Assembly: GCA_019752515.1 (NCBI GenBank)
Contig: JAIEMB010000013.1
Coordinates: forward strand, 1-60,682
DNA: 60,682 bases
From: Alphaproteobacteria bacterium
Lineage (GTDB): Bacteria; Pseudomonadota; Alphaproteobacteria; UBA9655
Direction of reading: 5' to 3'
In this document: one piece after another, positions 25,575 through 35,500 of the stretch
Position numbering within the stretch: position 1 is the stretch's first letter
Layout: every line of letters begins with the position of its first letter
Notes under the pieces: model-generated
Seen by the model: only the letters and a program-made list of their open reading frames with translations
Told to the model about the DNA's origin: nothing
Database searches by the model: none
Position numbers and translations under genes: made by a program

Positions 25575-26141
25575 ATGGGCCGGCGACGATATGTGACAGT
25601 TCCCTTTCCTCTTTCCCCTATAGAGACAAAAGGTCTCTACACAAAAATATCTTCTCTCTTCCAACAAACCCAAGAACACACTTTCCAAAAATCAAACTCC
25701 AGAGTTTTTATTCTTTACTGGAAAATCGGTAGAATAATTGCTGAGTATATATACACAAATAATATAAAGGATGAAGACTATCAAAAGTTTCTATCTCAAC
25801 TCTCTGAACCTCTCATCAAAAAGTTTGGAAAGGATTTTAAACCCTTTACTCTAGCGGAGTGTTATAAGTTTCATTTCACTTATCCCTCCTTCTTTAAGCA
25901 AAAAGCACAACATAAAAATACAGAAGTTTTACAATTTCCAGCTGTACTTAGTTGGGATCACTATCGCATTTTAATATACGTGGGGTGCCCTGAAGCTAGA
26001 AATTTTTATGAAAATAAAGCGTATAATAGCAATTGGTCATCTGATTCGCTCGAGCAATTTATTAATAGCCATTTATTCGAAAGGCTATCTATAAGTGAAA
26101 ATAAGGAGAGCGTATTAAGAGCTGTCCAACAAAGAAGGTAA
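25575..26141 (+). CDS. DUF1016 N-terminal domain protein (YhcG-like), lacking the nuclease half
   Basis: 188 aa. The pattern FILYWKIGRIIAEYIYTNN, then LSWDHYRILIYV, ARNFYENKAYNSNWSSDSLE and LFERLS is that of the DUF1016_N domain, which in YhcG-like proteins (about 350 aa) precedes a PDDEXK nuclease domain. Here the frame stops after the N-terminal domain and no nuclease motif follows. The intergenic distance to the next gene (63 bases) leaves no room for the missing half, so this is either a natural stand-alone version or a truncation. DUF1016 proteins are often linked to restriction or mobile loci. Confidence 0.7.
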   Translation: MGRRRYVTVPFPLSPIETKGLYTKISSLFQQTQEHTFQKSNSRVFILYWKIGRIIAEYIYTNNIKDEDYQKFLSQLSEPLIKKFGKDFKPFTLAECYKFHFTYPSFFKQKAQHKNTEVLQFPAVLSWDHYRILIYVGCPEARNFYENKAYNSNWSSDSLEQFINSHLFERLSISENKESVLRAVQQRR

Positions 26142-26204
26142 GAGTTGCTTTCTGTCACTACTGATTATTTAGACAGAGCTAAATAAAGAAGACGAGGAGG
26201 AGTT

Positions 26205-28214
26205 ATGAACATTCTTAAAAAATCATTTTTAGTCGCTATGGCTTTACTTTGGGGAATGCAAACTACATGGGGTATGGAAGACCTTCCTGATAAAAAAAGC
26301 CCTCCTCTTCTTCCTTCCCTAGTCGAGGATAAAGATCTTCTAGAAAGCAATACACCTAAGTCAGTTCCAGATAACCTTGAAAAAGAACGCGTTATAAAAC
26401 TTACCGTAGAAGCAGACCCTTCTCCTGATTATAAAAAAGAAGCGCAAGAAAGATATGAGGGTTGGAAGGGTAGATACCAACAAACCAAAAAGTTAACGCC
26501 TGATGTTAATACCCTTCCACAGGACTTTGACCAAACCTTTAGTAAATTAAAAGCAAATGAAAAGCCTTTAACCCACCGAGGAGAAGTCTATCTCGGGAGC
26601 AGCTCTCATAAAAGAGTTGCGGCTCCTACAGATAGAGTGGATGTTGCTTATGTAGGACCGGATCACATGAATTATCTTCAACGTGAGGATAATCTATTGC
26701 CTACATACGAAGCTTTTGCCGTACCTCAACCAAAAGATCCTAAGATAGATGATGGGTCCTATAGTAGGCGCCATCAACCCAAGTTTATTGAAGTTTACTC
26801 TCTTACAGAGGCAAAGATGATAGTTGATAAGATGCGGGACAAGCGAAAACTTAGTCCTGCGGATATAGATATTATTTTTGATCCAGGACATGGCATAGAT
26901 CATGCCATAACACTTACGCATAATGATTCTAATTCGACTGCAGAGGTAAGAAATTACACACCACAAAATGCGTACTATAATCGTTTTATACGAAACCCCT
27001 TAGTGCAAGACGAAGAATATAAAGAAATAGCCATTTATCCTGAATATCCTCTGGTGATAACGCGTCAAAAAGGCAAATCAGTAGAAAATCTACCCATTCC
27101 AGAAGGCTTTATTCTTTTCTTACTGGATAGAAACACAGGAGATATCAAAAACTCTTATTATTTTCCTAATTTCTATCATTACATGCAGGACGTGGCAAAC
27201 ATACCCCAAGATCAGACTGCTTGGAAATTTTTTGCCAATAAATATAAAATTAAAAACGAAGTTGCAAAGGTCATTTGGGGGAACAATGAAATTTCTGATG
27301 AACAAGCCCGTCGAGATGCACAGAGATTATCAGAGCATGTTGGATATCGTGCCTTAAGTGGAAGATTTGAAGTTATTCCCGAGAGAGGCTGGGATCCAGC
27401 AACAAAAAATGCTCTTGTTCGCACAGCAGCAATTTATCGAATTGAAAAAGCTGCTGAATATGATGCAACAACTGAAAATATGCTGCAAGTTGCACAAATA
27501 TTTAACAACGCGGATTTCACTTACTCAGAATTTGAAGGAACGCTACATGTTCCCCATTTAGCAAGATATTGGGTTGAGAGAGCCCTGAAAGAAGCCGAAA
27601 GAAAAGACTATCCAGCACAAGATGTTTCTTTTTTTATGTTTTATGATCAGCATATTCCTATAACGCTTGAAGAAATGAACAATCTTATAAGCTCGTATGA
27701 AGAACGACTAGCAGCTCAACCAAATACTGAGCACATAGCAGAGCTATTAGGGTATTTCGATGAACACCATAATGAAGATAAGTATAGGCAATGGAGCGCT
27801 CAAATAAGTGAGCTTGTAAGAAGCCATAGAGTTCCGGACTCTATAGTCATACATGATAAAAACCAGGACCAACTTATTGACGCTTTATCAAACACTACAA
27901 TACTCAACATTATCTTAGATTTTGAAATTACACTTGATAACCTAAAAGGCATCATAGAAGGATTTAAACAGCGAGCTATCCATGAAATGGAGCCCTATGA
28001 ACAAACCCTAACCTTCCTTGAAATTTCTAACATATCTTCAGAAGCTCTCGATCAAATCTTTCAAGCCTTTGAGCAGGGAATAGAGTATAAAGGCGATTGG
28101 CTATGCGTCGATGTTAGAAGAACGGCTATTAAGCTTCCATTATACAATAGACCTGCTTTTCAAGAATACATGGGTAAAAATTATCCAAAAACACATGTGC
28201 GTATTCTTAACTGA
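26205..28214 (+). CDS. Secreted protein with NUC-type (DNA/RNA non-specific) endonuclease domain
   Basis: 669 aa, start supported by GAGGAGG. Signal peptide: FLVAMALLWGMQTTWGME, cleavage around residue 23. At about 190-320 the order of motifs fits the beta-beta-alpha-metal NUC endonuclease: D226-P-G-H229 in place of DRGH, then N250-Y-T-P-Q-N255 and YYN259R, matching the N/PQ..N region that holds the metal-binding Asn. H229 would be the general base. The C-terminal 340 residues are helical and unassigned, possibly a delivery or binding part. The next gene, an MBL-fold hydrolase, starts 28 bases later and is probably co-transcribed. Predicted to cut nucleic acid outside the cell or in a host; the Arg-to-Pro change in DRGH makes activity uncertain. 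Confidence 0.6.
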   Translation: MNILKKSFLVAMALLWGMQTTWGMEDLPDKKSPPLLPSLVEDKDLLESNTPKSVPDNLEKERVIKLTVEADPSPDYKKEAQERYEGWKGRYQQTKKLTPDVNTLPQDFDQTFSKLKANEKPLTHRGEVYLGSSSHKRVAAPTDRVDVAYVGPDHMNYLQREDNLLPTYEAFAVPQPKDPKIDDGSYSRRHQPKFIEVYSLTEAKMIVDKMRDKRKLSPADIDIIFDPGHGIDHAITLTHNDSNSTAEVRNYTPQNAYYNRFIRNPLVQDEEYKEIAIYPEYPLVITRQKGKSVENLPIPEGFILFLLDRNTGDIKNSYYFPNFYHYMQDVANIPQDQTAWKFFANKYKIKNEVAKVIWGNNEISDEQARRDAQRLSEHVGYRALSGRFEVIPERGWDPATKNALVRTAAIYRIEKAAEYDATTENMLQVAQIFNNADFTYSEFEGTLHVPHLARYWVERALKEAERKDYPAQDVSFFMFYDQHIPITLEEMNNLISSYEERLAAQPNTEHIAELLGYFDEHHNEDKYRQWSAQISELVRSHRVPDSIVIHDKNQDQLIDALSNTTILNIILDFEITLDNLKGIIEGFKQRAIHEMEPYEQTLTFLEISNISSEALDQIFQAFEQGIEYKGDWLCVDVRRTAIKLPLYNRPAFQEYMGKNYPKTHVRILN

Positions 28215-28242
28215 ACTTTTTAAAAATAAGGACACAAAAGAC

Positions 28243-30603
28243 ATGAAAACCAAGCAGTTTATCTCAATTCTCTGGATATCTATTTTGTATACTCTTTTTT
28301 TGAATGGGCCTTCATGCACTCTACCAGATGATGAAATAGATTTTTTTAATGTAGGGCAAGGCCATGCTGTGTTAATAAATAAGGTAGGAAGATCGCCTAC
28401 AACAGCCCAGCCTTATGTACCTTTGCTCATTGATGCAGGCTCAGGTAGTCGTCCGCGTATTCCTCAAGAACAATACGTATGGGTAGATGAAGAATCATCT
28501 TCCCTCGTTTCTAAAATGAGCACCAAAGTGCTAGCTTTTTGGAAAGAATCAAATAATGGAATTTTACTAGGTGGAAATTATAAATTAAATATTATTATTA
28601 CTCACGTTGATAATGATCATAGTGGGTTTGTTCCAGATATTTTAAGACAATTAGAAGAAAAAAGAAGAGAAATTCCATTTTCATTCACACCCTTTTTACT
28701 TTTAGGAGGAGAACAAACGCACTACGAAAGAAGTAATTCTCGTCGTCCTAGCTTTTTAAGCCTCATAAGAGATGAATATCTACGAGCTTATTCAGTCGAC
28801 TGCGCAGGAATGCATAGACAAGGGAATCTAGGTTCCCTTCTTGAGGCAAGCGGATGTATAACTCATTTATTTTGTCCCACTGGAATTAGAAGCGATACAA
28901 ATAGATGGAGTATTATAACACGTATTCAAATTAGTGAGCTTTCAGCAATCTTTACTGGCGATGCAAATCAGACAGTTAAGAGACAAATGCTTTTTGAATT
29001 AAGAGGGAATGAGGATAGCTTATTATCTGATATTTTACTTGTTCCTCATCATGGGGCAGAAGATACTTACCATGCTGCATGGGATCATGCAGTCAATCCT
29101 AGAGCCATTATTATTGGTTCTGCGCCTCATGGAGGACTGTTGGCTAATTCAAATAACTCCCAGAGCGATAATACTTATCGCCATCCCAGAGGAGAAACTA
29201 TTTTAAACTTTTTACGACTCTTTGAGGGAAGAGGCCGTATTTGGGATAGAGTTAAGCATCATACCCTGCAGTATTATTGTGAAGAACCAATACATGAACA
29301 AATTCAAGAAGCTTTTATACGTCAAGAAGCTCGCCTTTTTGAAAGGGTCCCTAATACTGCTTTAGAAATACAAACTGAGCAGCCTCAAGCAAGATGGCAC
29401 TTAATTTGGTCTGATATCCCTATATACACACTATGGACCACAGGCACTCTAATTTTTTCAAGAGATGTAAAAACCCCACAATTTATTGACGCTCCAAATG
29501 GCTTAATGGGATATGTAGCGGTCTCTAATCCTGAATACTATTTAAGCCCTGATCAAAGGCCTCAAAACGTAGAATTAATTTACCTTATAAGACTTCTCTT
29601 ACAAGGGGGAGAAGGAAATTCAGATATAGTGACTAATACGATCACATCTTTTCCTCTTGAACAGATCCAGGGCTCAGAGAGAGATGGTATAATACTTACT
29701 AGAAAATTAAGTTTATACGAGAATAGAGCCAATATATTGAGAACATTATTAGAAATTCCACTAATAGAAAGAGAGGAGGCTTTAACCCAATTGGAATCTC
29801 TTACGCAAATAACAACACAAAATTTTAGTGCAAGATATCGCATTCTCAGCTCTTTAATGAGGTTAGATCAAAGAGGCCAATATCTAAATTATTTACGAGA
29901 AAAGTCCTTTCTTATTCCTAAAGATGCTCTAGCTACAGCAATCGCATTAGAAGTATTTTCTAGAATGCCTTTCATTCAAGCTCAAGAGATAGTAGCTCTT
30001 CTTCAGCCTCGGTACTATCGAACGTTTGAAAATATCACGCAACGAGAACATCTAAATATTTTGAAAATAATAGAAAGACTTTCAGCTTTAGAAAGTGAAA
30101 GACGTATTTCCATTTTTGAAGTGGCGAGCCGTTTTATTATGCCACATCAAAACAATGATAATCCCCATCTAAACTTTTACGATGTAGATGATAATGCATA
30201 CTTAATTAAACTGTTTGCAGATGTACCACCATCAGATATACCATTGTTTGAGCAACAGGTTGTACAAGCAATAAGCTATTTAACAGCCGATAACCTACGC
30301 TACCTTTATGGCGAAAATAAGCACCATTTTATAAAAGCTCTCTGCAAAGTTTCTCCTAGAGAGCTCACAAATTTCTTAGGAGGAATATTGCCATTAATGG
30401 CGAAGATTCCGGAGCTCATATATGAAAGCTGGGAAGCTGCTTCAATCGCTGAAAAGTTAGCAGATATCTATACTCAAGCAAACTATCCTATGAGATTACA
30501 ATACATAAATATGCAATTTTCTAACATACCTCAAGAACAAAGAGGGGAGTTTATAAGCGAAACTTTTGATCTTTGGCTTCAGCATCCAATAGCCAATGAG
30601 TGA
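28243..30603 (+). CDS. Secreted metallo-beta-lactamase-fold hydrolase, ComEC-like core
   Basis: About 786 aa from the ATG at 28243, which begins a signal peptide (FISILWISILYTLFLNGPSC); a longer frame from 28111 lies inside the preceding gene and is not needed. The MBL core shows EIDFFNVGQGHAVLINK, LLIDAGSGS, the metal site IIITHVDNDHSGFVPD, IFTGDAN and LLVPHHGAEDTYHAAW, the set seen in ComEC-type and related extracellular hydrolases. The last 400 residues are helical repeats without a known domain. ComEC relatives degrade one DNA strand during uptake, so a nuclease or phosphodiesterase role next to the NUC gene is plausible. The Cys after the signal peptide (PSC) might be a lipobox, poorly matching. 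Confidence 0.7.
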   Translation: MKTKQFISILWISILYTLFLNGPSCTLPDDEIDFFNVGQGHAVLINKVGRSPTTAQPYVPLLIDAGSGSRPRIPQEQYVWVDEESSSLVSKMSTKVLAFWKESNNGILLGGNYKLNIIITHVDNDHSGFVPDILRQLEEKRREIPFSFTPFLLLGGEQTHYERSNSRRPSFLSLIRDEYLRAYSVDCAGMHRQGNLGSLLEASGCITHLFCPTGIRSDTNRWSIITRIQISELSAIFTGDANQTVKRQMLFELRGNEDSLLSDILLVPHHGAEDTYHAAWDHAVNPRAIIIGSAPHGGLLANSNNSQSDNTYRHPRGETILNFLRLFEGRGRIWDRVKHHTLQYYCEEPIHEQIQEAFIRQEARLFERVPNTALEIQTEQPQARWHLIWSDIPIYTLWTTGTLIFSRDVKTPQFIDAPNGLMGYVAVSNPEYYLSPDQRPQNVELIYLIRLLLQGGEGNSDIVTNTITSFPLEQIQGSERDGIILTRKLSLYENRANILRTLLEIPLIEREEALTQLESLTQITTQNFSARYRILSSLMRLDQRGQYLNYLREKSFLIPKDALATAIALEVFSRMPFIQAQEIVALLQPRYYRTFENITQREHLNILKIIERLSALESERRISIFEVASRFIMPHQNNDNPHLNFYDVDDNAYLIKLFADVPPSDIPLFEQQVVQAISYLTADNLRYLYGENKHHFIKALCKVSPRELTNFLGGILPLMAKIPELIYESWEAASIAEKLADIYTQANYPMRLQYINMQFSNIPQEQRGEFISETFDLWLQHPIANE

Positions 30604-30621
30604 TGAAGATAAAACCCAGGC

Positions 30622-30756
30622 TCACCCTGGAAAAATGGATATAATGAAAATTTCAATAGGAAGTTCAGAGATGAGCTTCTAAATGGAGAAGTAACGGAAG
30701 CCCAAACTCTCTTTGAAGTGGTCCCAAGGACTAGACCACGATTGTTCAAAAGATGA
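30622..30756 (+). pseudogene. C-terminal scrap of an IS3-family transposase
   Basis: The frame reads SPWKNGYNENFNRKFRDELL, then NGEVTEAQTLFE, matching the conserved IS3 OrfB segment around the third catalytic residue (usually SPWENGYNESFNGKLRDELL). The catalytic Glu is Lys in this copy. Only about 35 codons are recognisable. The remaining bases up to 30946 show nothing further. Confidence 0.7.
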
Positions 30757-30946
30757 TAAAGCTTAAGATACTAAGTAATGAGGGTATATTTTAATAACTT
30801 CACGGCTTAAATCGTAAAAGCAAAGTAAACGTGCGTATTCCGGTGAAGATTTCAATTACCCACATTGTGCTAAGAGAAGCCTGGGAGAGGAGGAAATGGA
30901 AACACTACCCATTAGAGTATTTATTTTAAGTGCTCGTTCCTCTGGT

Positions 30947-32167
30947 CTATAGGTCAACTAAAGTTACCTTTCCCATCACTTGTTCTAAAATATAATTTTT
31001 TAGATCCTCGTTTGAATAGGGCCGATTACCATTTGGGTTATTAGAAAAATCAAAATTAATTTTCTTTTCCTTTAAAGATAAAACAACTTCTGTAGCAACT
31101 TCAATTGGAATTCGATTATCTGAAAAGTCCATTATTCTTTTTTTACTATTAGGAATATCCATAAGCTTTTCCCCAAATTTTGTAATAAAAGTCTCGCCTA
31201 TATCATTATCCCTCATATATAAAGTGGTACCCTTAAAGTTTCTGGCTAATAATATAGCGCAGCTTTCAATCCTTTCTTTTCTCCAGCGGCGATATGTTGG
31301 AAATTTTTCTCTCGGTCTTCCAAAATCCTCTTCTGTTAAATCGGAGGGAAATAAATCGTTAGAGGATAAATTCAGTGTTCTTAATTTTTTGAGATAAGGT
31401 AATATTTTAAGAAATTTGTGAAATGCTAACCTATTATCTCTATAAAAGTTTTTCTTAAAGTTCTCAGTAAAAGGCTCAGCTGCAAATCTTGTAGCTTCTA
31501 GATTTAGATTTGTTAGGTTAGTAAGAGCTTTCCATGGAGAGTAAATAGTGCAATATACGTCATTAACTCCATCGAAACTTAACACATTCAATCCAGTAAT
31601 TTTACTAATGTGTTCAATAGATTTTTTATCGAATTCTCCTTTCCCCCTTAAAGTTAATTCAATCAAGTCGCTGTTTTGACTAATAGTTTTTAGAACCCTG
31701 TTTAATCTAGAGACTTTTGTCTCATTATTATTATCATAATCTTGATCATACGTATCATCATAGAACAAGGTTACTGCTGTCGTGTTTTCACTAAGTTCGA
31801 ATTCATTAATATTTCTATTATTGCCATTAATAAAAAAATCTCTTGCCGAGACAGAAATGGTTTGTTCTTCTTCTTCATTTTCTTGTTGCTCTTCCCAGTA
31901 CCTTTCACAGCTTTTACACCCTATGACTTCGTCTTGAACTGCAAAATAAAATTCTTGGTTATCATCCCCACTGCCGTCTGAATCGTATTCTAGTTTTCCG
32001 TTTTCTAAACGACTATCATATACTTTGCAGTGGTTAGATAAGTGTCTATCAAGGAGAGCCACTTCGTCCTGCCCCCACAGCGTTGCCCAAGCACTCCCAC
32101 CCTCCCCGAGGAGCGTAAGGAAGATAGTGTTCGCAACGGCTATTGTTTTGAGAAACCTCTTTAACAT
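30947..32167 (-). CDS. Secreted leucine-rich-repeat (RNI-like) protein
   Basis: 406 aa. Signal peptide: IAVANTIFLTLLGEGGSAWA, cleavage near residue 28. An acidic region with a CxxC (GCKSCERYWEEQQ) is followed by LRR units such as SDLIELTLRGKGEF, TGLNVLSFDGVND, LTNLTNLNLEATRF, LKKLRTLNLSSNDL and KKRIMDFSDNRIP. Spacing of about 25-40 residues suits the ribonuclease-inhibitor-like type. LRR proteins bind other proteins; an exported one in an intracellular bacterium suggests host contact. It is the second secreted LRR protein in the window. Transcription starts in the 359-base gap before the relaxase gene end. Confidence 0.7.
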   Translation of the reverse strand: MLKRFLKTIAVANTIFLTLLGEGGSAWATLWGQDEVALLDRHLSNHCKVYDSRLENGKLEYDSDGSGDDNQEFYFAVQDEVIGCKSCERYWEEQQENEEEEQTISVSARDFFINGNNRNINEFELSENTTAVTLFYDDTYDQDYDNNNETKVSRLNRVLKTISQNSDLIELTLRGKGEFDKKSIEHISKITGLNVLSFDGVNDVYCTIYSPWKALTNLTNLNLEATRFAAEPFTENFKKNFYRDNRLAFHKFLKILPYLKKLRTLNLSSNDLFPSDLTEEDFGRPREKFPTYRRWRKERIESCAILLARNFKGTTLYMRDNDIGETFITKFGEKLMDIPNSKKRIMDFSDNRIPIEVATEVVLSLKEKKINFDFSNNPNGNRPYSNEDLKNYILEQVMGKVTLVDL

Positions 32168-32526
32168 ATCTAGCCTTCCTTTCTTGAAAAATCGTTATAG
32201 CTTTAAAAGCTTCGCATAGAGATATTGTATCTGACTGGTTATTATGGGCAGATAATGAGCTTTTGCTTCCATGTTAATCTTGTGGTAATGCCGGGAAGCT
32301 ACAAATAGGAAGCAAAGAATATTGCTTCTGTCATACAGCATACGTTCTCCTTATTTTTATTAAAATGTATTATTATATTTTTTAAATGTCAATTGAATTC
32401 AACAATAGTTGTTTGTTATTTTCAAACATAAAGAAAAAAACTGAAATAAGAGAGGGCCTAAGACTAATAGTACTTGACCCGAACTGCGTTTAAGGGGGTT
32501 TGTTCCTTACATAAAAAGAAGATATA
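32168..32526. other. Intergenic region with one half of a distant direct repeat
   Basis: This AT-rich 359-base gap must hold the promoter of the leftward LRR gene. At 32474-32496 a 23-base segment (core CTGCGTTTAAGGG) recurs at 52925-52947 in the same orientation with four mismatches. I see no gene or stable hairpin. Confidence 0.4.
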
Positions 32527-35500
32527 TCAAAGTGAAAGTTCTATTTGACGGAACCTTTCGGGTTCTTGAGTAATTTTGGGAGTTGGCGTCTCAAGGGATG
32601 TTTTGCTTTGTGTGTGCTGAAATTCGTGGATTTGAGGTAACTTTTCTTCGAAAGGTGCGTTTCTGAAAAGCGCATCTCCTTCTTTACGACGAAAGTATTC
32701 AACTTCATGGGATTCATATTTTTTAGAAAGAGAAAGATGGTTATACTCCTTCTCGCCTAGCTCTTGAGCAATTTTCACCATATTTGAAAGTTGATCTGCT
32801 GAGGGTTTTTCTCCATGAGTTTCCTTATACCGAAGAACGTTCTTAGCACAGAAAGTAGCGGCTTTCTCTGAGAGAGAGTATTTGTCAGAGATCTTTTTAG
32901 CCAGCTCTTTTGTCTGTGCTCTATGTTTCTCAAGTTCTTTTTCTGCAAGGTTCGCAATATCAAAGGGTGGACTTTGTCCTTTTTGCTTAGCTTCGAGATA
33001 CAAGCGCCCTTCAATAGAAGCCTGCCTCTCTGTAATCATATGAGCAATAAGCAAATCTTTTCTTTCATTAAAGTTTCCTTCTCTTTGCCAGTCTTGAACG
33101 ATGACTTTGCGAATTTCAGAGATTCGGTCCAATTCATATTTCGCTCGCAGAAGAAAGAGCTTTGTTTGTTCCTCTGTGGTATTTGTTCCTTTTAACGTAT
33201 GAGCATGAAAGATAAAATCTGCTGCTTTCTTTGCTTGAAGAACTATGCGTTCTTTAAGTTCTGGCGTTAAGGAACGTTTTTCCTTTTCAAGGTAGTTGTA
33301 AAGGTATTGAGTACACTTTTTTTCAATCTCCCTGAAAGTCCATTCTGTATGTTTAGCTTTCGGCTTATCTAGCTTTTCTTTTGGGCTTTCCTTTATGGGG
33401 GTAGTTGCTGATGGGCTTACAAAAAGATCTTTTGTTAATTGATGGGGAAGCTCTCGTTTCAGGATCTCTCTGACACCTTCAGAACCTTTTGTCTTGAGTA
33501 CGTCATTAAAATCTTTATTGAGCTTATCTGGCTTAACAACGGTAACAACAAAGCCTTTTTCCTTAAGGGCCAAAATCGATTTCTCAAGACCATGTACTGC
33601 AGGAGAAGCAGGTTTATCATGATCTGCACAAATAATAATGTGGGTAATGAGAGTTTCCTTAGAAATTTCTGGAATCAGTTGTTTTATATTCGAAAGGCCT
33701 AAACTCGCTTTGATATTCCCTTTAACGCCTGCTTCTTTTATGCTTAAGGCCGTCTCAACGCCTTCAGCTATAAAGAGAACATCTGAGCTTTTCTCTTCTT
33801 GAATAGTCACAGCAGATCCCTTCAGAATTCCAAAAGATCTCTTTGCCACGGATAGATCTGCTTTCGCTGCTGTCTGGGGATCTAAGCAAGTAATCTGCAC
33901 GGCTGTTATATCCCCTGTAAGAGACCGAGCAACTACCATAAGAGCCGGATAAGACTTTCCAGAAGAGGGATCTTTAAAGTGAGATAAATATCGAAAATCT
34001 TTTGATACGGGTCCTTCTATTTTGCGATGGTCTTGTAAGTAACGTTCAGCAATTGTCCCCTCAATGGACTGCCCTTTTTCCCAGAGTGCTTTTGCTCTTT
34101 CAATCTTTACTTTGCTTTCTTCAGCTTCCTTTTGGAGCTTTTCTTTTTCGCTCTCTTGGTGAGGCTCTTTTTGAGGAAGTCGTTTGAGAGGTTTTAAATC
34201 CCTTCTTTCAGGTGTGATCCCTGCCCAGGAAGCTCCATACTCAACCGCTTCCTTAAAAGAAAAGCCTTTAAGCTTGGTGAGCATCTCAAATGGTCCACCT
34301 GCTATCGAGGTATCTCTCCAGTCAAGCCAAGCCCCTGTATGAAGATTTACAGAAAATTTTCCATTATTGCCGTAGCGCCGCTCTACGGCTGTAGAAGCTG
34401 CTGGATTGTGTTTCTCTCCCAGAGAAGAAAAAATATCATCTGCAAATGAGGCCATATTTTCGATAAGCACTGCCTTAACAACTTCAGCTTCAATGAAGGG
34501 CCGCGTATTTTGAAAGATGAATTTTTGATCAATTTGATGAGAGGAGCCTGAAAAGAGTCGAGCTTTTTCTAATTTACTGCGGTATCGTTCTGCATAATCT
34601 TTTACAAGAAAAATGTGTTTTGACTCTTCAATGATTTTTCCTAATGGGCTTCCCATGAGATGGGATGCTGCTTCATTCCGATTACGTGCGCACTCAAAAA
34701 ACTCTGTATCATTCTCAAATTTTGTGCATTTCATTAAGGCAAGTCGTTGCTCATGAATCTGCTCTTTTCTGTGAGAAAGACTTATCACTTCATGGGAGAG
34801 GGATTCTAACTGCTCTTGGCTGAAACTCATTCCCAATGACACCCCCAGACGTTGAAGTTTTTCCTGTACCTTTGCTTGTAGGTTTTGTCCGGCTGTATGA
34901 GTGGAATGCTCAGAATTAACCTGTCCATGATTATCTCGCTTTTTTTCTAAGTTGCCTTTTGAAACTAAAGCATGTGTCTCATTAACGAGCTTATCAAAAG
35001 CAAAAACACAGGGTCGATTGGGTTTTTTGTCTTCTAAAAAAGACAGAGTTTTCTCTCGGTGTATTGCAAACTCTTGTTTTATGGGCCCTAATGCTTTTTC
35101 AATAACTTCACAACGAGGTTTCCAAAGAGCTGAGAATGTTTCTTGCGCTTGGATGTACTTTTCAAGAGTATTAAGGGCTGCTTCTCTTTCCTGAATATGA
35201 GAAGAAGCCTCATGAAAAAGCCCATAGAGATGCAAGGTTTCAAAATTTACGTTCCGTGTTTTAAGTTGAGTTTTTGTACAACTTCCCTGGTATCCTTCTT
35301 TCTCTAAATGGGATAAAAGGTTTGCTGCAAACATTGCTTTATTTCTTCCCTTCGCCTCTTGGTAATGAGAGGCTAACTGCCCCATCTGATGCTCATAGGC
35401 CTCTTTTTGCATTCGCCCATAATCATGGCCAAAGGAAACTTTAATAATCTCGCCATACTTCTCTAAAATTGGCCCTGCAAGAGAAAGCTTCTTTTCTCGT

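Noticed and set aside
28111-28242. N-terminal extension of the MBL-fold protein
   Set aside because: It lies inside the previous gene, removes the signal peptide from the N-terminus and has no ribosome site.
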